Shown: one piece after another, positions 1-5,333 of the stretch
Position numbering within the stretch: the first letter of the stretch is position 1
Layout: each line of letters opens with the position of its first letter
Assembly: GCA_015711895.1 (NCBI GenBank)
Contig: MU158602.1
Coordinates: forward strand, 1-7,713
Source: Candidatus Solincola tengchongensis
GTDB taxonomy: Bacteria > Actinomycetota > Geothermincolia > Geothermincolales > RBG-13-55-18
Direction: 5' to 3'
DNA: 7,713 nucleotides
The notes under the pieces: generated by a model
The model's input: only the letters and a program-made list of their open reading frames with translations
Database searches by the model: none
Told to the model about the DNA's origin: nothing
Translations under genes and position numbers: made by a program

Positions 1-74
1 CCGAGCGGCCCATGTACTTCAACTACGGGGGGAAGTGGGCGGGAGGACACGTGGCCGTGGGCCTCGTACCTTGA
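1..74 (+). CDS. C-terminal fragment of an unidentified protein (5' truncated by window)
   Basis: Reading in the third frame from base 3 gives 23 codons ending at a TGA at 72-74. The peptide ends YFNYGGKWAGGHVAVGLVP and is rich in Gly and aromatic residues, which looks like a folded protein end rather than random translation. The other two forward frames give less protein-like peptides. The start lies outside the window. I do not recognise the family, and the fragment is too short to assign one. A perfect hairpin begins 21 bases after the stop, consistent with a gene ending here. Confidence is moderate that this is a real 3' end and nil on function. Confidence 0.45.
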   Translation, partial: ERPMYFNYGGKWAGGHVAVGLVP

Positions 75-94
75 GGGGTTCATGACCGGACGGT

Positions 95-116
95 CTCGCA
101 CGCCATTGCGTGCGAG
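95..116 (+). terminator. Hairpin after the upstream gene, possible terminator
   Basis: CTCGCACG at 95-102 and CGTGCGAG at 109-116 form a perfect 8-bp stem around a 6-nt loop, 21 bases after the TGA at 72-74. No T-run follows, so this is not a textbook intrinsic terminator. Position and symmetry suggest transcription termination or a 3' end stabiliser. Confidence 0.4.
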
Positions 117-391
117 GTTGCACACCGTGGGATGCGCAGGCATAGGCTGACACGGCTTTTCGCAGCATCGTTGGCTCCTGTCGAGCCCGCGATCACCTGA
201 AGTATGAACTACGTTGAAATAGAGGGAGGGGAGGGGAAAAGGAAACCCGGACTCTTTACGTTAAATAAAGGGGCGGATGGACGGGAACTGGCGTCGGGAG
301 GCAAGGCCATGGGCACATTTTCCGCCGGTATGCGACGCCGAGGGGGCCCTCTCGGCCGGGTTGCGAATCTAAAAGGCTGCGCCGTTGGGAA
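117..391. other. Non-coding spacer upstream of the kinase
   Basis: About 275 bases lie between the hairpin and the kinase promoter. A 65-codon open frame from 204 is Gly/Arg-rich, lacks a good ribosome binding site and resembles no family I know, so I do not call it a gene. A small AT-rich island (about 256-270) interrupts otherwise GC-rich DNA and could be regulatory. I see no other structure that I can support. Confidence 0.4.
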
Positions 392-397
392 TATAAT
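392..397 (+). promoter_or_regulatory. Perfect -10 hexamer (TATAAT) for the kinase gene
   Basis: TATAAT at 392-397 matches the sigma-70-type -10 consensus exactly within GC-rich DNA. Transcription would start near 404, about 30 bases before the ATG at 434. No good -35 lies at 16-18 bp spacing: TTGCGA at 361-366 is 25 bp away, and the correctly spaced hexamer is only CTAAAA. The promoter is therefore either weak or activator-dependent. A start near 404 also excludes the upstream ATG at 398 as the translation start. Confidence 0.5.
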
Positions 398-433
398 TTG
401 ATGGCGGAACGAAGACCGTGGAGAGGGGGGGAC

Positions 434-1999
434 ATGGAGGAGAAGTACATCCTGGTCAACGACGTGGGCACGACGGGCACGCGGGCGGTGATCTTCGACA
501 GCCGGGCGAGGGTGGTGCACGAGTCCTACGCGGAGATTCCCCAGATATTTCCCCGGCCCGGGTGGACGGAACAGGATCCCCTGGTCATCTACGAGAGGTG
601 CCTGGAGGTGACGCGCGAGGCCCTCCGGGAGACGGGCATCCCCCCCTCCCGCATAGCGGCCATGGGCATCGCCACCCAGAGAGCCACCAGCCTCCTCTGG
701 GACCGACATAGCGGGGAACCGGTGTACAACGCCATAACCTGGCAGGATACCCGCATGTCGGACGCCTGCGAGAGGATAAACCGGAGCCCCATGTTCCGCG
801 CCCTGCATGTACTTGGAAACATATACCAGAGGATAGCCGTCGCCAGCGAAGGCCTGCGCCGCAACCGCCTGGGCAAACTGCTCATCACCGCGGCGCACTT
901 CACGGTCACTCCCGCGCAGTCGTCGGCCCATGCCCGCTGGATACTGGACAACGTGGAGGGGGCGGCGGCCAAAGCCGCCTCCGGCGACCTCCTCTTCGGC
1001 ACCGTGGACACCTGGCTGGTATGGAAGTATACCGGGGGAAAGGTGCACGCCACCGACTATTCCAACGTCAGCGCCACGGGGATGTACGACCCCTTCGGTA
1101 TGCGCTGGAGCCCCCTGCTCCTCAAACCCTTCGGGCTTCCCGGCGGGTTGGTGCTCCCGGAGATCAGGGAGACCAGCGGGGATTTCGGGGTCACCGAGGT
1201 CCTCGGGGAGCCCGTCCCCATACGCAGCGTGGTCGCCGACCAGCAGGCGGCCCTGTTCGGCGAGGCCTGTTTCGAACCGGGCAGCGTGAAGTGCACCAAC
1301 GGGACCGGTTCCTTCATCGACATGAACACCGGCGAGGAGCCCATGGCCTCCATCCACAAGCTGACCCCCCTCATCGCCTGGAAGATAGGGGGGAGGACCA
1401 CCTATATGATCGAGGGGATCATCTCCAGCGCGGGCTCCTCCGTGCAGTGGCTCCGGGACAACCTGCAGGTGATCAGGGAGGCCTCGGAATCCGAGGAGCT
1501 GGCCCGATCCTGCTCCGATTGCGGGGGAGTGTACGTAGTGCCCGCCTTCACCGGCCTCACCGCCCCCTACTGGGATCCCTATGCCCGGGGGACGGTGATA
1601 GGCCTCACGCGGGCCACCACCAGGGAACAGGTGGTGCGGGCCACCCTGGAGTCCATAGCCTACCAGTGCCGAGACGTCATCGAGGCCATGGAGAAGGATT
1701 CCGGCATCAAGGTGAGGGGGTTGAAGGCCGACGGCGGGGCCTCCCGCAACGACTTCCTCCTGCAGTTCCTAGCCGACATCCTGGACGTGGAGGTGGAACG
1801 CCCGGAGATGCTGGAAGCCACCGCAGTGGGGGCCGCTTACCTGGCGGGGATGGCGGCGGGCATCTGGAGGTACCCGGACGACATCATCAGCACCAGGAAG
1901 GTGGAGAGGATATTCCGGCCTTCGATGGACCCTCGGACCCGGCAGGAGCTTTACGCCGGATGGAAGCGCGCCGTGGAGCGGGCACGCCACTGGGCCTGA
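434..1999 (+). CDS. FGGY-family carbohydrate kinase, glycerol kinase-like (GK5-type)
   Basis: This 521-residue protein is a cytoplasmic ATP-dependent kinase that should phosphorylate glycerol or a related polyol. The N-terminal FGGY phosphate-binding loop is at residues 10-17 (D-V-G-T-T-G-T-R), and TQRAT (81-85), WQDTR and FGTVDTWLVWK follow. ADQQAALFGE contains the base Asp269, GTGSF contains Phe294, and the ATP-side motif DGGASRNDFLLQFLADIL and a C-terminal AGWKRAVERA complete the fold. Compared with E. coli GlpK from memory, Arg83, the catalytic Asp and the pocket Phe are kept. Pocket Glu84 is Ala84, the pocket Tyr135 position appears to be Ala161, and about 26 extra residues sit near 120-155. 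These differences recall animal GK5, so the substrate is uncertain. I chose ATG 434 over 398 because it follows a purine-rich RBS (421-431) and lies inside the predicted transcript. The gene is monocistronic as far as visible. Confidence 0.9.
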   Translation: MEEKYILVNDVGTTGTRAVIFDSRARVVHESYAEIPQIFPRPGWTEQDPLVIYERCLEVTREALRETGIPPSRIAAMGIATQRATSLLWDRHSGEPVYNAITWQDTRMSDACERINRSPMFRALHVLGNIYQRIAVASEGLRRNRLGKLLITAAHFTVTPAQSSAHARWILDNVEGAAAKAASGDLLFGTVDTWLVWKYTGGKVHATDYSNVSATGMYDPFGMRWSPLLLKPFGLPGGLVLPEIRETSGDFGVTEVLGEPVPIRSVVADQQAALFGEACFEPGSVKCTNGTGSFIDMNTGEEPMASIHKLTPLIAWKIGGRTTYMIEGIISSAGSSVQWLRDNLQVIREASESEELARSCSDCGGVYVVPAFTGLTAPYWDPYARGTVIGLTRATTREQVVRATLESIAYQCRDVIEAMEKDSGIKVRGLKADGGASRNDFLLQFLADILDVEVERPEMLEATAVGAAYLAGMAAGIWRYPDDIISTRKVERIFRPSMDPRTRQELYAGWKRAVERARHWA

Positions 2000-2045
2000 G
2001 ACCCGCTTTCGACCTTTCGGTGGGCCGAACTCCCCTCCGCTTGCA

Positions 2046-2112
2046 ACGACGCCTCGGAACCACGTGTCGTCGGCGTCGTATCGGGTCCGCGGACTCCGCT
2101 CGTCCACGACAC
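2046..2112 (+). terminator. Nested hairpins after the kinase gene, possible terminator
   Basis: ACGACGCC (2046-2053) pairs with GGCGTCGT (2072-2079) as an 8-bp stem with an 18-nt loop. GTGTCGT (2064-2070) can alternatively pair with ACGACAC (2106-2112), so the two stems compete. They lie 47-113 bases after the kinase stop. No T-run follows, so a terminator role is only suggested by position. Confidence 0.25.
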
Positions 2113-2388
2113 TTCTATGGGCGGGAAGGCTGGAAAGCGGCCTCACGGCGAAGTAGTGACCATGGGATCGTCTTGCCCTCTCCTTTTGCCTCGCTCGGTT
2201 GGGAGGCCGCTTTGCTCGATTCGTTGTCGGAGCGATCCGCCCCGAGATGCATCCGCGTTTCATGCATACGGGAGGAAACAAAGAACGGTTTCGGGGCGGG
2301 GAAGCACATTTCGGCGTCGCCTCGTCAACCCTTTTCCGGGGCACCGTTGTCTTCGCGAAAACGCGACCCGAGTCTCACGTGTGCTTGG
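2113..2388. other. Unassigned intergenic stretch with an 11-bp inverted repeat
   Basis: No open frame here has protein-like content or a ribosome binding site. AAAGCGGCCTC (2134-2144) is repeated in inverted orientation as GAGGCCGCTTT (2203-2213), with 58 bases between the arms. This is too short to call mobile-element ends, and no transposase remnant is visible. It may be a folded RNA 3' end, a remnant, or chance. Confidence 0.3.
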
Positions 2389-2417
2389 TTGACGCCGCTC
2401 GGCGTTCATCCTATAAA
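2389..2417 (+). promoter_or_regulatory. Sigma-70-type promoter for the AidB-like dehydrogenase
   Basis: TTGACG (2389-2394) and TATAAA (2412-2417) each differ from consensus at one base and are separated by the ideal 17 bp. The predicted transcription start is near 2424. This is the best promoter match in the window. It faces the dehydrogenase gene, leaving an untranslated leader of about 330 nt. An AT-rich palindrome begins inside the -10 element, implying repressor control. Confidence 0.65.
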
Positions 2418-2442
2418 TTAAAGTTAAAGTTAACTTTAATTT
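2415..2442. promoter_or_regulatory. AT-rich palindromic operator overlapping -10 and transcription start
   Basis: AAATTAAAGTTAA (2415-2427) and TTAACTTTAATTT (2430-2442) are perfect 13-bp inverted arms with a 2-base spacer. Inside it, TTAAAGTTAACTTTAA (2424-2439) is a fully symmetric 16-mer, and TTAAAG also occurs as a direct repeat. A site this symmetric and AT-rich in GC-rich DNA, lying on a -10 and start point, is typical of a dimeric repressor operator. The TetR proteins and the MerR protein of this locus are the candidate binders. Which one binds cannot be told from the sequence. Confidence 0.65.
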
Positions 2443-2452
2443 TATGGCGACT

Positions 2453-2470
2453 GACTTCTGGGGAGAAGTC
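2453..2470 (+). other. Leader hairpin 1
   Basis: GACTTCT (2453-2459) and AGAAGTC (2464-2470) form a perfect 7-bp stem closed by a GGGG loop, about 30 nt into the predicted transcript. A smaller 6-bp stem follows (GTTCCG 2517-2522 with CGGAAC 2530-2535). They show that the leader is structured; a regulatory role is inference. Confidence 0.35.
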
Positions 2471-2599
2471 GTTGGGGAGAAGAGGAAGTGGCTGCGTTTC
2501 CGCCTCAGATATTTGCGTTCCGGTCAAGTCGGAACTCCTGGAGCCGGGGAGCGGCAGGTGTTGGGAAGCGGTCTTTTCCCCTCCGTGGCATGAATAGCT

Positions 2600-2635
2600 C
2601 CGGGTTTAAAGACCGCCTGCAGGCGGATGACCCGG
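2600..2635 (+). other. Two-tier leader hairpin with a 14-bp palindrome
   Basis: CCGGGT (2600-2605) pairs with ACCCGG (2630-2635). Inside an internal loop, the palindrome CCGCCTGCAGGCGG (2613-2626) can fold as a 5-bp stem with a TGCA loop. The element lies 120 bases before the dehydrogenase start, in the leader. As DNA, the palindrome could also be a protein-binding site. No T-run follows, so it is not an obvious intrinsic terminator. Confidence 0.35.
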
Positions 2636-2755
2636 CGGCGGACGGAAGACGGGAGGCGGGGGGCGGCGCGCCTCTCCCGGAAAATAGCCGCGGATGCGCC
2701 TTTGGCGACTGCCCGGAATGCCGTGGGAAAGCCGGATTTTAAAGGAGGTGGCGGT

Positions 2756-4387
2756 ATGTCTCTCCCGGACCGTAACAACCCTTACGATTTCAATCCCTAT
2801 CTCGAGTGGCGCAGAAAGATCGACTATTACGCCGACGACCCCTTCCTGCAGAGGATGGTTGCCGTATTCGCAGGTCCCGAGGCCGAGGAGGTCGACCGGG
2901 AGGCGAGGGAATTCTCCCGCAAAGCGTCCTTCCGCTGGCGCGACTTCGCGGAGCGCATTGCCAGCCCCGAGAAAAGGCCATACCTGATGCACTACGACGG
3001 GCATAAGAACCGTGTGGACCGCATCGTGAGGCCTTACGAGGTGGAGGTGATGGAGAGGGAGATACTGGCAGAGCGCCTGTTCTCCGATTCCACCTCCCCC
3101 TGGACCCGTTTCATCAAGTTCTTCCTCCTGAGCGAGAACTCAGAAGCGGGCGTGGTCTGCCCCCTGACCTGCACCTGGGGGCTGGTGGCCCTGCTGGAAA
3201 AATATGCCGACAGGCCGGAGACCAGGAGGATATTGCAGCACGCCAAGGAGGGGATAGACGGCGACTACGCCCTGGGGGCGCAGTTCGTCTCCGAGATCCA
3301 GGGGGGCTCCGACGTCCCCGCCAACCTGGTGGAGGCGGTGGAGGAGAAGGGGGAGTGGCGGATCTACGGCAACAAGTTCTTCTGCTCGGCCGCCCACGCC
3401 GATTATGCCGTGGTCACCGCCAAGCCGCGCGGCTCGGAGAGGGTGGGATGTTTCGTGGTCCCCATGTGGCTGGATAAGGAGAGGGAGCGACGCAACGGCT
3501 ACACCATAGACCGCCTGAAGTGGAAGATGGGAACAGTGGAACTCCCCACGGCGGAGATCACCTTCAACGGCGCCCTGGCCTACCCGGCCGGACCCCTGGA
3601 CCGTGGCGTGGCCGTGGTGGTGGGTATCGTGCTCACCCTCTCCCGCCTGGTGGTGGGGATAGGGGGCGGGGCGGGAATGGCGCGTGGCCTGCGGGAGGGC
3701 AAGAAGTACGCCGAGTTCCGCACCGCCTTCGGGCTTCCCCTCAAGGCTTTCCCCATGGTGGCCGCGCAGATGGAAGAGTACGAGAGGTGCACCAGGCGCA
3801 CCATCGCCGGGAGTTTCAAGCTCTACGGGGATTTCATCGCCCTGCCCGGCGGCCTGGCCCCGGGCCTCACCACTCCCGAACCGCTGGAGATAAAGAAGAA
3901 GCGGTTCCGGGTGAGGCAGCTGGTCATGCTTCAGAAGATAACCGTGGCCCAGGACGCCAACGACTATGCCCGCAAGGGGATAAGCATCTTCGGGGGCCAC
4001 GGAGTCATGGAGGATTTTTCCATCTTCCCCCGCATGCTCCGGGACGGCCTGGTCAACGAGCTCTGGGAGGGGCCGCGCAACGTCCTCCTCACCCAGATGC
4101 ACCGGGACTTCCAGCGGGTGGCGGAGTGGTACCCGGCGCAGGAGTTCGTGGCCGACGTCCTCAGGGGAGCCGATGCACAGACGGTGAGAGAGCTCTCAGC
4201 GGAGATAGAGGAACTGCTCTCCGTTCCCCATCTCTTCGAGATGAACCGCAGGACCATGGACATATGTCTGCGGTGGGACGACTTCTGCTCCCGGCTCTTC
4301 CACGCCTACCAGGATCTGGCCCTCGCAGAGGCGGAAGCGGCGAGCCCGGAGGAGGGCATCCCCGCGGGGGAGAGGGTGCGTGGGTGA
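2756..4387 (+). CDS. AidB-type acyl-CoA dehydrogenase
   Basis: This 543-residue FAD-dependent flavoprotein is predicted to oxidise an acyl-CoA at the alpha-beta bond and pass electrons to electron-transfer flavoprotein. Its length and order of motifs match the AidB branch, about 540 residues against about 380 for ordinary members. Near the N-terminus is a YDGHKNRVDRI segment resembling the AidB RFGHRIDEVEF region. EAGVVCPLT follows at 130-138, then the flavin-loop motif SEIQGGSD at 179-186, and LWEGPRNV with the likely catalytic base Glu438. E. coli AidB also binds DNA and has been linked to alkylation response, but here the context is metabolic. I chose ATG 2756 over a longer frame opening at 2627 because AAAGGAGGTG at 2741-2750 is a near-perfect ribosome binding site 7 bases before it. 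The gene is preceded by its own promoter and palindromic operator. Substrate is unknown. Confidence 0.88.
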   Translation: MSLPDRNNPYDFNPYLEWRRKIDYYADDPFLQRMVAVFAGPEAEEVDREAREFSRKASFRWRDFAERIASPEKRPYLMHYDGHKNRVDRIVRPYEVEVMEREILAERLFSDSTSPWTRFIKFFLLSENSEAGVVCPLTCTWGLVALLEKYADRPETRRILQHAKEGIDGDYALGAQFVSEIQGGSDVPANLVEAVEEKGEWRIYGNKFFCSAAHADYAVVTAKPRGSERVGCFVVPMWLDKERERRNGYTIDRLKWKMGTVELPTAEITFNGALAYPAGPLDRGVAVVVGIVLTLSRLVVGIGGGAGMARGLREGKKYAEFRTAFGLPLKAFPMVAAQMEEYERCTRRTIAGSFKLYGDFIALPGGLAPGLTTPEPLEIKKKRFRVRQLVMLQKITVAQDANDYARKGISIFGGHGVMEDFSIFPRMLRDGLVNELWEGPRNVLLTQMHRDFQRVAEWYPAQEFVADVLRGADAQTVRELSAEIEELLSVPHLFEMNRRTMDICLRWDDFCSRLFHAYQDLALAEAEAASPEEGIPAGERVRG

Positions 4388-4670
4388 GCGTTCGTACCGA
4401 CGACCGCTCGCCGGCCGTGCCCGGGACATCTCGACAGGGAGCCGGCGAGCCTCCTTCCGAGACCGTCCGACGGCGGCCGTCGCGTCCCGGGGAGGCGGCC
4501 CCTCGGGGGGGCCAGCGAGGCCTGGCCCCACCAGGACCAGGAAGGGGAGGAGGAGGGCCCCGAGGGGGAGGAGGCCCCAGGGGAGGGGGCGGGGTCGTCG
4601 GGGCGCGAGACCGCACCCCGTGAACACCTTCCCGCTTAAGGGATTGGAGGCCATGACATGAGGAGAGGCT
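4388..4670. other. G-rich intergenic spacer, no gene
   Basis: This 283-bp gap separates the AidB-like gene from the MerR gene. Open frames through it translate to Arg/Gly/Pro-rich low-complexity peptides, so I call no gene. From about 4505 to 4603 the top strand is dominated by runs of 3-7 G, including one strict four-tract quadruplex motif annotated separately. I see no clear -10/-35 pair for the MerR gene. Confidence 0.4.
4580..4603 (+). promoter_or_regulatory. Putative G-quadruplex motif upstream of the MerR gene
   Basis: Four G-tracts of at least four bases lie at 4580-4583, 4585-4589, 4591-4594 and 4600-4603, with loops of 1, 1 and 5 bases. Short loops and four-tetrad potential predict high stability. 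The motif is on the coding strand, so it would also form in RNA. It sits 67 bases before the MerR start codon. More G-runs occur just upstream (4564-4568). Confidence 0.5.
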
Positions 4671-5297
4671 ATGAAAAAGGAGGCGACCGGCGGTAGGGGA
4701 AAGAGATTGACCATATCCGAGCTGGCGGGCGAGTTCGGCATCGCCCCCAGCGCCATCCGTTACTACGAGGAGGTGGGCCTCCTCTCCCCGCATCGCAATA
4801 CCCGTAGGGGACAGAGGCTGTACAGCGACCGTGACCGGGCGCGCCTGAAACTCATCCTTCGCGGGAAGAGATTCGGTTTTTCCCTCTCCGAGATAGCCGA
4901 GATCCTCGAGCTTTACGACGCCAACCCCACCCAGGCCCGCCAGATCATGCGCACCCTGGAGTACGGATTCCGTCACATCCGGGAGATGGACGAGAGGATC
5001 GAGGAGCTCCTGGAGATACGCAGGGAGATGCTCGAGTTCGCCAGGAGCTTTCTTGAGATACTGGAGAGGGAGGGCCAGGACGCGGAATCCCGCTCCTTTA
5101 TCGCCCTGGCCGGAGAGGTCATCCGTGAGCTGGAGGCCAGGGAGTTCGGTTCCGGGACCGTCTCCCGGAGGGATGCCGGGGCGGAGGCGGGCAATGCTGA
5201 CCGGAGCGTGGGGCGCGTGAGGGCCGCATCGCCCCGGGAGAAGGAGGCCGGGCGGAGGCGACGGGCCCCTGGGGCCGGGCCGTCGCTCCCGGAGTGA
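4671..5297 (+). CDS. MerR-family transcriptional regulator, LiuR-like
   Basis: This 208-residue DNA-binding protein has a MerR helix-turn-helix at residues 14-33 (TISELAGEFGIAPSAIRYYE) and a wing at 38-52 ending RLYSDRDRARLKL. A block LKLILRGKRFGFSLSEI (59-75) is, from memory, highly characteristic of LiuR, the MerR regulator of branched-chain amino acid and fatty acid catabolism in proteobacteria. A charged heptad-like helix (about 95-150) should be the dimerisation coiled coil. There is no Cys cluster, so it is not a metal sensor. Residues after about 158 form an Arg/Ala/Gly-rich, probably disordered tail, making it longer than usual LiuR proteins. The ATG follows AGGAGAGG at 4661-4668. The second acyl-CoA dehydrogenase starts 36 bp downstream on the same strand, so the two are probably co-transcribed and the regulator is likely to control that gene. 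Confidence 0.88.
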   Translation: MKKEATGGRGKRLTISELAGEFGIAPSAIRYYEEVGLLSPHRNTRRGQRLYSDRDRARLKLILRGKRFGFSLSEIAEILELYDANPTQARQIMRTLEYGFRHIREMDERIEELLEIRREMLEFARSFLEILEREGQDAESRSFIALAGEVIRELEAREFGSGTVSRRDAGAEAGNADRSVGRVRAASPREKEAGRRRRAPGAGPSLPE

Positions 5298-5333
5298 CGC
5301 CGATTGTCGGTCATAGGAAAGGGAGGTGTGAGC

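Noticed and set aside
204..401. 65-codon open frame before the kinase
   Set aside because: Low-complexity Gly/Arg content, no good ribosome binding site, and it runs across the predicted kinase promoter.
209..1357. 382-codon open frame on the minus strand opposite the kinase
   Set aside because: It is an antisense shadow of the kinase gene in GC-rich DNA, with Gly/Pro/Arg/His-rich low-complexity translation and no family motifs.
2134..2213. 11-bp inverted repeat as ends of a small mobile element
   Set aside because: Arms are short, no target-site duplication is visible outside them, and only one copy exists in the window.
1021..2421. 466-codon open frame on the plus strand overlapping the kinase
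   Set aside because: Its first two thirds are the kinase read in another frame and the rest is intergenic sequence; it has no recognisable domain and no ribosome binding site.
2444..2593. 49-codon frame (ATG 2444, TGA 2591-2593) in the dehydrogenase leader
   Set aside because: No Shine-Dalgarno sequence, as the bases before it are the AT-rich palindrome, and the peptide resembles nothing known. It is kept only as a remark in the leader finding.
4380..4661. 93-codon frame in the G-rich spacer
   Set aside because: It translates to Arg/Gly/Pro-rich low complexity produced by G-runs and overlaps the end of the AidB-like gene; there is no ribosome binding site.
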